This document shows positions 56,963 to 64,000 of a stretch of 64,000 bases of DNA, piece after piece. Under the pieces are notes generated by a model. It was not told the origin of the DNA, did no database searches, and saw only the letters and a program-made list of their open reading frames with translations. The translations under genes were made by a program, and so were the position numbers. The stretch spans positions 23,618 through 87,617 of the forward strand of contig NZ_FNIY01000013.1 of NCBI RefSeq assembly GCF_900104355.1, given 5' to 3'. The DNA is from Phyllobacterium sp. OV277. Its GTDB lineage: Bacteria > Pseudomonadota > Alphaproteobacteria > Rhizobiales > Rhizobiaceae. The number at the start of each line of letters is the position of its first letter. Position 1 is the first letter of the stretch.

Positions 56963-58255
56963 ATGTCTGAGAATAGCGTCAACATCGATCTGAATGGTCA
57001 CGAGTTTGCGTTACCGATAAAACAAGGCACCATCGGACCTGATGTCGTGGACATTGGAACACTCTACAAGAACACCGGTGCGTTCACTTACGATCCGGGT
57101 TTTACATCCACAGCCTCCTGCGAGTCGCAGATCACCTATATTGACGGTGATGAAGGCATTTTGCTGCATCGCGGCTATCCAATCGAACAACTCGCTGAAA
57201 AAGGCGATTTTCTCGAAACCTGCTATCTGCTGCTTTACGGCGAACTGCCGACAAAGAGCCAGAAGCATGATTTCGATTACCGTGTGACGCACCACACCAT
57301 GGTGCATGAACAGATGTCGCGCTTCTTCAGCGGCTTCCGCCGTGACGCCCATCCCATGGCTGTCATGGTTGGCTGTGTTGGCGCCCTGTCCGCCTTCTAT
57401 CACGACTCAACCGACATTTCCGATCCGCATCAGCGCATGGTCGCGTCGATCCGCATGATCGCGAAGATTCCGACCCTGGCTGCGATGGCCTACAAGTACC
57501 ACATCGGTCAGCCCTTCGTTTATCCGAAGAACAATCTCGATTTCGCAACCAACTTCCTGCACATGTGCTTTGCTGTGCCATGCGAAGATTACGTGCCAAA
57601 TCCGGTTCTTGCCCGCGCAATGGACCGGATTTTCATTTTGCACGCTGATCACGAGCAGAATGCATCGACATCAACGGTCCGCCTTGCCGGATCATCCGGC
57701 GCCAATCCGTTCGCCTGCATCGCGGCCGGTATTGCCTGCCTCTGGGGCCCTGCCCATGGCGGCGCCAATGAAGCAGCGCTGAACATGCTTGGCGAAATCG
57801 GTACGGTTGACCGCATTCCCGAGTTCATCAACCGCGCCAAGGACAAGAACGATCCATTCCGCCTGATGGGCTTTGGTCACCGCGTTTACAAGAATTACGA
57901 TCCACGCGCCAAGATCATGCAGCAGACAACGAAGGAAGTTCTGGCCGAACTCGGCATCAAGGACGATCCATTGCTCGATGTTGCGATGGAACTGGAGCGC
58001 ATTGCACTCACCGATGAATATTTCATCGAGAAGAAGCTCTATCCGAATGTCGATTTCTACTCCGGCATCACCTTGAAGGCACTTGGCTTCCCCACCACCA
58101 TGTTCACGGTTCTGTTCGCCGTTGCCCGCACGGTTGGCTGGATCGCCCAGTGGAAGGAAATGATCGAGGACCCGCATCAGAAGATTGGCCGCCCGCGCCA
58201 GCTTTATACCGGTGCGACCCAGCGCGATTACGTGCCAGTCGGCAACCGCAAGTAA
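56963..58255 (+). CDS. gltA: Citrate synthase (type II)
   Basis: A 430-residue hexameric-type citrate synthase that joins acetyl-CoA and oxaloacetate. The catalytic His lies in the [12 protein letters not shown] block and the second in [15 protein letters not shown]; the Asp region is [17 protein letters not shown] 252-base leader after gltX carries no gene and presumably its own promoter; AGAAAGGAA precedes the start. A strong terminator follows. Confidence 0.98.
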   Translation: MSENSVNIDLNGHEFALPIKQGTIGPDVVDIGTLYKNTGAFTYDPGFTSTASCESQITYIDGDEGILLHRGYPIEQLAEKGDFLETCYLLLYGELPTKSQKHDFDYRVTHHTMVHEQMSRFFSGFRRDAHPMAVMVGCVGALSAFYHDSTDISDPHQRMVASIRMIAKIPTLAAMAYKYHIGQPFVYPKNNLDFATNFLHMCFAVPCEDYVPNPVLARAMDRIFILHADHEQNASTSTVRLAGSSGANPFACIAAGIACLWGPAHGGANEAALNMLGEIGTVDRIPEFINRAKDKNDPFRLMGFGHRVYKNYDPRAKIMQQTTKEVLAELGIKDDPLLDVAMELERIALTDEYFIEKKLYPNVDFYSGITLKALGFPTTMFTVLFAVARTVGWIAQWKEMIEDPHQKIGRPRQLYTGATQRDYVPVGNRK

Positions 58256-58273
58256 GCGCAGTCGAAACTCATG

Positions 58274-58300
58274 AAAAAGGCGCCGATTGGCGCCTTTTTT
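58274..58300. terminator. Bidirectional terminator between gltA and lpxB
   Basis: AAAAAGGCGCC and GGCGCCTTTTTT flank a 4-base loop (GATT), giving a hairpin with a T-run on either strand. It lies between the convergent gltA and lpxB and can serve both. Confidence 0.93.
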
Positions 58301-58310
58301 GTATTCTCCA

Positions 58311-59489
58311 TCACGATTGGTGTTTGATGTATTCGAGCACTTTTTCAGCAGCAATATCGCCGGAAGGCCTTTCTGTTCGCATCAACTTAGCAATCTCGTC
58401 AAAACCGTCGAGTTGTAGCGAACGGGCGTAGCCAGGCCGCAGCAACTGTTCGATTTCCCGCGCGAGTGGACCGGGACGAACAAACTGATTGAAATATTCC
58501 TGAACGACACGTTTATCGGCAATGATATTCGGCAGGGCCGCGCTCCAGACCTTGATGCGCGGCGCAATGAACATCCGCGCCAACCAGTCGGGCCTATAGG
58601 ATAAAACCGTCGGAATGCGCGCCAATGCGAGTTCTAGCGATACGGTGCCTGAAGCTGCCAAAGCGGCATCGGCTTCGGCAAAAGCTTTCAATCGTTCCGC
58701 TTCGCCCACCACAATGTTGGGCTGGACTTTCCAGTCCGCAGTCAATTGCCGCACGAGTGGCTCAACTTTGGGAAGTGTCGGCAAGGTCAGTGTGAAGCGG
58801 TTTCCACGGCTCGCCAATAGTTCAATAGCTTCGCCGAAGGGTTTGGAAAGACTGGTAATTTCCGCTTTGCGCGAACCCGGCAGCACGATAATGCTGTGTT
58901 GCGCCCTGTCACCCAATTTCCCTTCCCGCGCGCGATTCTTTTTCGCAGCCTCCAGCAAGGGCGCATGCGTCACGAGACGGTGGCCGACATAGGTGGCGAG
59001 CGGTCCGTCAAGGTCTTTCAGCGCCTGCACTTCGAACGGCAAAATCGCCAGAACATGATCGATGTAACCGCGCATGGCTTTGGCGCGCTCCGGCCGCCAC
59101 GCCCAGACCGATGGGCTGATGTAATTGATAATGGGAATAGCCGGGTCGGCAGCCCTCACCTTGCGCGCCACCCGGTGGGTGAAGTCAGGACTATCTATAA
59201 TAATAAGGCAATCGGGTTTTGCCGCAACGATTGCGCCAGCCACCTGCGATATGCGGCGGATGAGCTGCGGCAGTTTCGTGACGATTGCCGTCAACCCCAC
59301 CAAGGCAATTTCATGCTGATCAAACAATGAGTTGAGACCAAGGGCCTGAAGATGTTCGCCGCCGACACCCATCAGCGTCACTTCGCCGGGATATTGCCGC
59401 CGCAAGGCCTGAACCAGATCGGCACCAAGCAGGTCGCCAGACTCTTCACCCGTAACGATGGCAAGGCGTAGCGGCTTTGACGTGGCCAT
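58311..59489 (-). CDS. lpxB: Lipid-A-disaccharide synthase
   Basis: A 392-residue glycosyltransferase (family 19) that joins lipid X and UDP-diacylglucosamine into the lipid A disaccharide. Landmarks are AIVTGEESGDLLGADLV, NYISPSVWAWRPERAK, VLPGSRKAEI and ALAASGTVSLELAL. The start touches the lpxI stop (one-base overlap). Last gene of the bamA-lpxD-fabZ-lpxA-lpxI-lpxB run. Confidence 0.97.
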   Translation of the reverse strand: MATSKPLRLAIVTGEESGDLLGADLVQALRRQYPGEVTLMGVGGEHLQALGLNSLFDQHEIALVGLTAIVTKLPQLIRRISQVAGAIVAAKPDCLIIIDSPDFTHRVARKVRAADPAIPIINYISPSVWAWRPERAKAMRGYIDHVLAILPFEVQALKDLDGPLATYVGHRLVTHAPLLEAAKKNRAREGKLGDRAQHSIIVLPGSRKAEITSLSKPFGEAIELLASRGNRFTLTLPTLPKVEPLVRQLTADWKVQPNIVVGEAERLKAFAEADAALAASGTVSLELALARIPTVLSYRPDWLARMFIAPRIKVWSAALPNIIADKRVVQEYFNQFVRPGPLAREIEQLLRPGYARSLQLDGFDEIAKLMRTERPSGDIAAEKVLEYIKHQS

Positions 59490-60379
59490 TATTCGGCCTC
59501 CTGCGCGAAGGTCTCGATAAAAATACCGGCTTCATTGGCTGCGGCAATTGTTTCGGAATAACCAAGGATCAGCGTTCGCCGGGCTTCGATGGCAATGCCC
59601 TTCAAACCAGCTTTGACTGCATTTTCAACGGTGCTGATGCCAATGGCGGGTAAATCTGCCCGCACTTCCTGCTGCGGCTTGGCGCATTTCACCAGCACCC
59701 CGCCCTTGCGGTTGATCCGCTTGGCGATACGCAGATCAGCCACCCGTTGCAGCATTGCGTCAGTACCCTCCACGCCCTCAAGTGCCACCACACGCCGGCC
59801 AACGGCAATTGCAGCCTGCCCGATATCGAGTGAACCGATCATAACAGCTGCTTTACGGGCCGCCTGCATATCGGCGATGCTCTCCTTGTCGGCTTTCTTC
59901 CGGGTGATGGTTCCCACATCAGGCGCAAGAATATCCGGAACAATTTCGTGGGCGCCAACGACCCTGAAACCATAGGATTCGATGGTCGAAATCACCGCTT
60001 TGAGCAATCCGTCATCGCCAAGCCGGAACGCGCGCATGAAACGATAGAGCGCGACGAGATTACCGTTGCCGGGACGCAGGGCTGCTGCGAATTCCGGCCT
60101 GTGGCGTATGCCGCCTGCCAGAACCACATTGGAAATATCTGATGATTTCAGAATCTTCATCAAGCCACCAAGCTCGACTATCGAAATCTCCGCATGTTTG
60201 CGCGCGTTGATTTCAGGCGAGGCTTCCCCTTTGATCGCTATGATCAAGGGATCAGCACCCTGCCTGTGCAAGCTTTCGGCTATTGCAATGGGAAGAAGCC
60301 CATTGCCGGCAACAATCGCTGTACGGCCTGTTATGGCCGCTGGCAACGCTGGATCGGTGGGTTTAGCTGTTGTCGTCAC
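59489..60379 (-). CDS. lpxI: UDP-2,3-diacylglucosamine diphosphatase LpxI
   Basis: A 296-residue LpxI (once DUF1009), which makes lipid X from UDP-diacylglucosamine in species lacking LpxH. The protein shows AIVAGNGLLPIAIAESLHRQ at the start and VGAHEIVPDILAPDVGTI, GVEGTDAMLQRV and LPAIGISTVENAV further on. Its first codons overlap the end of lpxA by 17 bases, so the two are coupled. Confidence 0.95.
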   Translation of the reverse strand: MTTTAKPTDPALPAAITGRTAIVAGNGLLPIAIAESLHRQGADPLIIAIKGEASPEINARKHAEISIVELGGLMKILKSSDISNVVLAGGIRHRPEFAAALRPGNGNLVALYRFMRAFRLGDDGLLKAVISTIESYGFRVVGAHEIVPDILAPDVGTITRKKADKESIADMQAARKAAVMIGSLDIGQAAIAVGRRVVALEGVEGTDAMLQRVADLRIAKRINRKGGVLVKCAKPQQEVRADLPAIGISTVENAVKAGLKGIAIEARRTLILGYSETIAAANEAGIFIETFAQEAE

Positions 60380-61199
60380 TGTCGCTGGTCTCGATTCCGG
60401 AACCGAGGGGCGGCGTGCAGTAGTGACGTTTGGTATCAGCGAGAATGAAATCGATCAGATCGATAACCGCTGGCGACTGAGAAAACTCAAGCCGCACATC
60501 TTCCGCCCGTTTGTAAACCGGTTTGCTGCGGTCAAACAGCATACGCACCGCGTGACGAAGATTGTGAATCTCCGGGCGCGCCATCCCCGAGCGTTTCATG
60601 CCGACAATATTCAGACCGGCAAGATAGGCGTGATTGCCGATAGCCATGCCGTAGGGCACCACGTCTTTGGCAACGGCCGCAAGGCCGCCAATGAAAGCAT
60701 GATGACCAACACGCACAAACTGATGCAGCGCTGCCCCACCGCCGATAATGACATTATTACCAACCGTGACATGACCGCCAATCATCACATTGTTGGAAAA
60801 GGTCACGTTATCGCCAATGTCGCAATCATGCGCCACATGCGAATAGGCCAAAAACATGCAATTGTCGCCAACGGTCGTATATCCACGGCTGCTATCCGTG
60901 CCGCGATGCATGGTGACACCTTCGCGAATGGTGCAGTTCCTGCCGATGGTGAGCGTCGTATGTCCGCCCTTGTGCTTGGTGTTTTGCGGGTCCCCGCCCA
61001 AAATTGCATTTGGATAGACTTTGGAACCATCGCCAAGCGTCGTCGCGCCCATAATGACCGCATGACTTAATATGCTGACATCGTTGCCGATGACAGCTTC
61101 CGCGCCAATATGGCAGAATGGACCGATATTTACCCTGTCGCCAATCTTTGCGCCCGCTTCAATAATCGAAGTGGGATGAATGCTGGAATTGGACATCAA
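60363..61199 (-). CDS. lpxA: UDP-N-acetylglucosamine O-acyltransferase LpxA
   Basis: A 278-residue left-handed beta-helix acyltransferase catalysing the first step of lipid A synthesis. The hexapeptide repeats ([20 protein letters not shown] and more) and the catalytic His in [14 protein letters not shown] are clear; [11 protein letters not shown] is the family loop. A start two codons later (second Met) is possible. It overlaps the fabZ stop by 4 bases. Confidence 0.97.
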   Translation of the reverse strand: MMSNSSIHPTSIIEAGAKIGDRVNIGPFCHIGAEAVIGNDVSILSHAVIMGATTLGDGSKVYPNAILGGDPQNTKHKGGHTTLTIGRNCTIREGVTMHRGTDSSRGYTTVGDNCMFLAYSHVAHDCDIGDNVTFSNNVMIGGHVTVGNNVIIGGGAALHQFVRVGHHAFIGGLAAVAKDVVPYGMAIGNHAYLAGLNIVGMKRSGMARPEIHNLRHAVRMLFDRSKPVYKRAEDVRLEFSQSPAVIDLIDFILADTKRHYCTPPLGSGIETSDSDDNS

Positions 61200-61681
61200 G
61201 CGCCGGTCTCGTCGTCATCAGGAAAGCTGACCATGGCTGCAACTTCGGCCTCTGCAACCTTGACGCCATCAACTTCGGCCACGCAGCTGTATTTGTGGAT
61301 ATTGCCACGCTGCTTGACCTTGGTCACGCGCAGCTTGAGCTGATCACCGGGTACCACAGGCTTGCGGAACTTGGCACCATCAATGGTCATGAAGAAGACC
61401 TTGCCGGGCTTACCGCTGCCATTATGGAACAACACGATTGCGCCAGCAGTCTGGGCCATAGCTTCAATGATCAGAACACCGGGCATGATTGGCAATTCGG
61501 GAAAGTGTCCGGCGAAATGCGGCTCATTGATGCTGACATTCTTGATGCCCGTTGCTGACTCATCGCGATCAATATCAACAATGCGATCAATCAACAGAAA
61601 GGGATAGCGATGCGGCAGGTTTGCCAGAAGCTTCTGGATGTCCGCGACGCCAAGAGTGCTCGCCTGTACATTTTCATTCAT
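61196..61681 (-). CDS. fabZ: 3-hydroxyacyl-ACP dehydratase FabZ
   Basis: A 161-residue hot-dog-fold enzyme that dehydrates beta-hydroxyacyl-ACP in fatty acid synthesis. The catalytic His and Glu lie in [22 protein letters not shown] (His in GHFP, Glu in IIEAMAQ). The ATG at 61681 gives the normal length; the longer frame upstream is only overlap with lpxD, whose stop it overlaps by 8 bases. Confidence 0.96.
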   Translation of the reverse strand: MNENVQASTLGVADIQKLLANLPHRYPFLLIDRIVDIDRDESATGIKNVSINEPHFAGHFPELPIMPGVLIIEAMAQTAGAIVLFHNGSGKPGKVFFMTIDGAKFRKPVVPGDQLKLRVTKVKQRGNIHKYSCVAEVDGVKVAEAEVAAMVSFPDDDETGA

Positions 61682-62732
61682 CTGAACTGCTCTCCTTCTT
61701 GGTTCGGGACATCGCGCGAACACTCGCAATCTCGCGGAACCATTGCTTGAACGGCTGGGCGGGCGCACCGGCCCACCGCTCGCCATCCGGAATATCATTC
61801 ATAACACCGCTTGCAGCAGCAATTTCAACGCGTGAACCGATATTGACGTGATCCTTGATACCGACACTGCCACCGAGCATTGTCATATCACCGAGGACGA
61901 CACTGCCGGAAATGCCACATTGCGCAGCAATCACGCAATGGCGTCCAATACGAACATTGTGGGCAATTTGCACGAGATTGTCGATTTTCGTACCTTCACC
62001 GATAACCGTATCCGCCAAAGCGCCGCGATCAACCGTGGTGTTGGCACCGATCTCGACATTATCCTGAATAATAACGCGGCCAAGCTGGGGCATCTTGTCG
62101 AGTCCGGCTTTACCCGGAACATAGCCAAAGCCGTCCTGCCCGATACGCACTCCGGGATGAAGGAGAACGCGATTACCGAGAAAGGCATACTGAACCGAGC
62201 AGCTTGGTGCGATATAGCAATCGCGGCCAATCTTGCAGCCATTGCCAATCACCACATTGGCGGCAATGACCGTTCCTGCACCAATGGAAACAGCCTTGCC
62301 AATGATGACGCCGGGCTCGATGGTAACACCCGCTTCGATCTCAGCGGTCGGATCAATGATCGCATGGGGCGAAATGCCAGTCTCGTCGCCGCTCCAAAGA
62401 TGCGCATTTACCGCCCGTGGGTAGAGTGCGCGGCCAATGGCAGCAAAATCCTGCTGTGGATGGCGGGTAACGATAATGGCAACGTTTTTTGGGATGCTTG
62501 GCTTGACTTCGTCGGTACAGAGAACGCCTGCCGCCTTCAAACCTTCAAGGTTTTGCGCATTCTTCTTGCCATCGATGAAAACAAGGGCATCTGGTCCTGC
62601 GTCTGCCAGAGAAGCAAGACGCGTCACTGGCCTGTTGGCCAGAGAACTGTCCACAAGAACGCCATTGGCCAGATCGGCGATCTGACCAACAGTCACGTTC
62701 AATAGTGGCTCATAAAAGATCGGATCGGCCAT
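61674..62732 (-). CDS. lpxD: UDP-3-O-acylglucosamine N-acyltransferase LpxD
   Basis: A 352-residue acyltransferase of the third lipid A step. An N-terminal uridine-binding domain (1-110) precedes the hexapeptide beta-helix (about 115-310), which has the catalytic His in [19 protein letters not shown]. It sits 53 bases behind bamA and overlaps fabZ by 8 bases. Confidence 0.96.
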   Translation of the reverse strand: MADPIFYEPLLNVTVGQIADLANGVLVDSSLANRPVTRLASLADAGPDALVFIDGKKNAQNLEGLKAAGVLCTDEVKPSIPKNVAIIVTRHPQQDFAAIGRALYPRAVNAHLWSGDETGISPHAIIDPTAEIEAGVTIEPGVIIGKAVSIGAGTVIAANVVIGNGCKIGRDCYIAPSCSVQYAFLGNRVLLHPGVRIGQDGFGYVPGKAGLDKMPQLGRVIIQDNVEIGANTTVDRGALADTVIGEGTKIDNLVQIAHNVRIGRHCVIAAQCGISGSVVLGDMTMLGGSVGIKDHVNIGSRVEIAAASGVMNDIPDGERWAGAPAQPFKQWFREIASVRAMSRTKKESSSDE

Positions 62733-62743
62733 CGACTAACTTT

Positions 62744-62773
62744 CTCCCCCGGGGAAGTATGCTCCCCCGGGAG
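62744..62773. other. GC-rich self-complementary repeat between bamA and lpxD
   Basis: Two near-identical units, CTCCCCCGGGG (62744-62754) and CTCCCCCGGGAG (62762-62773), each palindromic, nearly fill the 53-base spacer. They can form alternative hairpins in the bamA transcript and may reduce readthrough into lpxD. No T-run follows. Confidence 0.5.
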
Positions 62774-62785
62774 GTCAGCAATCTA

Positions 62786-64000
62786 TCAGAATTTGCTCGA
62801 CATGCCGAAGTTGAAGTTCTGCACCTGATCGCCGTCCACTTTCTTGACTGGGAAAGCGTAGTCGAAGCGCAGTGGTCCGAACGGCGACGCCCACATGATA
62901 CTTACACCTGCAGAAGCACGCCATTCCATGCCGTCGTCGGAAACATACCGCTTCCCATCCCGGTTCTTGAGCTCGTTGCCATACAGCGTCGCAGCATCGG
63001 CGAACAAGGCACCACGAATACCAAGGCTCTCAGGAACGATCGGCAATGGGAACTGGGTTTCCACGCTCGCATTGAAGTATGTTGTGCCACCGAGGAAGCT
63101 ACCATCGTTATCTCTAACACTGGTGTCCCGTGGACCAATACCCGCATATTTGAAGCCGCGGATCATTTCCTGATTGTTCTTGAACAAGTCAAACACGCGC
63201 AGATCGTCACCAAATCCTTCAATGTGTCCGGCGCCTACGCCAACCAGACCGACAATGTCCATTTCCTGGGAAAGCGTCTTGTAATAGCTACCCTTGAACG
63301 TTGTCTTCAGGAAGTTGGCATCGCCACCAACACCGGCATATTCCTGATTGAATTTGGCATACAAGCCGTCATGCGGATTTTTACGATCATCAATCGTATC
63401 ATAAACCAATGACCAACTGACCGATGATTTAATCCAAGACCCATGTTCAGCCGCATCGATGAAGGCTTGTGAAATCTGCGACGGATCCGGGATATCCGTT
63501 CCCGGAATCTTGGCATCGCTATCAATCTTATACTTTTCCTGCGAGAGGTTATACGCAACACCAGCAGTCAAAGTTTCAGTGATTGGCAAGCCAAAGCGGA
63601 TCGTACCACCGGTCAAATCGGTTTCGTACTTGTTGTTAACGCCAGACTGACGCTTGAACAGATCAAAACCAGCAGAAATACGCTGACCGAGGAAATAAGG
63701 CTCGGTGAAGGACAGCGAATAGGTACGGTTGTTGTTCAGACCGCCGCCGGCGCCGATACGAATATACTGACCACGACCAAGGAAGTTGCGCTCGGTGATC
63801 GAGCCTTCAACTGTTGGTCCGGGGCTTTCACCACCGGTCGTATAACCACCACCGATGGAGAATTCACCCGTTGATTTCTCAACGACGTCCACGACGAGCA
63901 CAACCTGATCAGGCTGCGAGCCTGGAGCAGTCGAGATGTTGACGGTCTGGAAGAATTCAAGGTTTTCCAGACGCTTCTTGGCACGCTGGATCAGAACCTG
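62786..64000 (-). CDS. bamA: BamA, outer-membrane protein assembly factor (C-terminal part)
   Basis: The window ends inside this gene; 404 C-terminal residues are visible. They cover the end of the last POTRA domain (FFQTVNISTAPGSQPDQVVL) and the 16-stranded Omp85 barrel, with the conserved GGGYTTGGESPGPTV opening, the lumenal VRGF-type loop as IRGFKYAGIGPRD, and a C-terminal aromatic residue (NFGMSSKF). BamA inserts beta-barrel proteins into the outer membrane. It precedes the lipid A genes, the standard order. Confidence 0.96.
   Translation of the reverse strand, partial: QVLIQRAKKRLENLEFFQTVNISTAPGSQPDQVVLVVDVVEKSTGEFSIGGGYTTGGESPGPTVEGSITERNFLGRGQYIRIGAGGGLNNNRTYSLSFTEPYFLGQRISAGFDLFKRQSGVNNKYETDLTGGTIRFGLPITETLTAGVAYNLSQEKYKIDSDAKIPGTDIPDPSQISQAFIDAAEHGSWIKSSVSWSLVYDTIDDRKNPHDGLYAKFNQEYAGVGGDANFLKTTFKGSYYKTLSQEMDIVGLVGVGAGHIEGFGDDLRVFDLFKNNQEMIRGFKYAGIGPRDTSVRDNDGSFLGGTTYFNASVETQFPLPIVPESLGIRGALFADAATLYGNELKNRDGKRYVSDDGMEWRASAGVSIMWASPFGPLRFDYAFPVKKVDGDQVQNFNFGMSSKF

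Overview
The window reads as chromosomal DNA of an alphaproteobacterium of the order Hyphomicrobiales (Rhizobiales), closest in style to the Brucella/Ochrobactrum/Phyllobacterium group. The support is gene order and gene type: dusB-ntrB-ntrC, a fused ispDF, a pyruvate dehydrogenase cluster in which the E1-beta subunit carries its own lipoyl domain, trpD-trpC-moaC-moeA, lexA-comEC-gltX-gltA-lpxB-lpxI-lpxA-fabZ-lpxD-bamA, and a LexA box of the alphaproteobacterial direct-repeat type. The species cannot be fixed from the sequence alone. No tRNA, rRNA, CRISPR array, integrase or intact insertion sequence was seen.

Layout. 1-7.5 kb: the tail of an ABC ATPase, small conserved proteins, a molbindin, a membrane GGDEF/degenerate-EAL protein, a secreted protein with one calcium-type loop, and copC-copD. 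7.5-10.1 kb: a cobalamin (cobalt) locus in which an adenosylcobalamin riboswitch with a clear promoter precedes cbtB-cbtA and a membrane protein, with a divergent histidine-phosphatase-fold gene whose RHG motif has lost its arginine. 10.1-13.7 kb: a secreted alpha/beta hydrolase, a DUF486 membrane protein, and acdS (ACC deaminase) divergent from its Lrp-type regulator acdR. 13.7-19.2 kb: ntrC-ntrB-dusB facing away from ispDF-pncC. 19.2-28.4 kb: lipA, ratA, lpd, an SGNH acyl-transferase/esterase, pdhC-pdhB-pdhA and a FtsB/DivIC-like protein. 28.4-29.4 kb is non-coding and packed with palindromic repeats and a fossil or live C4-RNA/Ash-type element. 29.4-37.1 kb: eno, a PRC-barrel protein, kdsA, a VOC protein, pyrG, an L,D-transpeptidase, secG and tpiA. 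37.2-42.7 kb: the ppiD-trpD-trpC-moaC-moeA operon. 42.8-50.5 kb: a complete thu-type disaccharide uptake and oxidation locus (thuBAKGFE with divergent thuR). 50.5-64 kb: a membrane TPR-retropepsin, lexA, comEC, gltX, gltA, and the lipid A/outer-membrane block ending inside bamA.

How it fits together. Core metabolism (pyruvate to acetyl-CoA to citrate, lipoate synthesis, tryptophan, CTP, Kdo, lipid A) is interleaved with accessory, probably plant- or soil-related functions: ACC deaminase lowers plant ethylene precursor, thu genes import and 3-oxidise trehalose-like disaccharides, and cbtAB supplies cobalt under vitamin B12 control. Two accessory loci sit at breaks in gene orders that are normally conserved in this order: acdRS directly behind ntrC, where ntrY is usually found, and the thu locus between moeA and lexA.

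The most unusual region is 28.5-29.4 kb. It holds four strong hairpins ahead of an open frame matching the Ash family of P4-like phages, a possible antisense pairing onto an internal ribosome binding site, and several large palindromes of two families.
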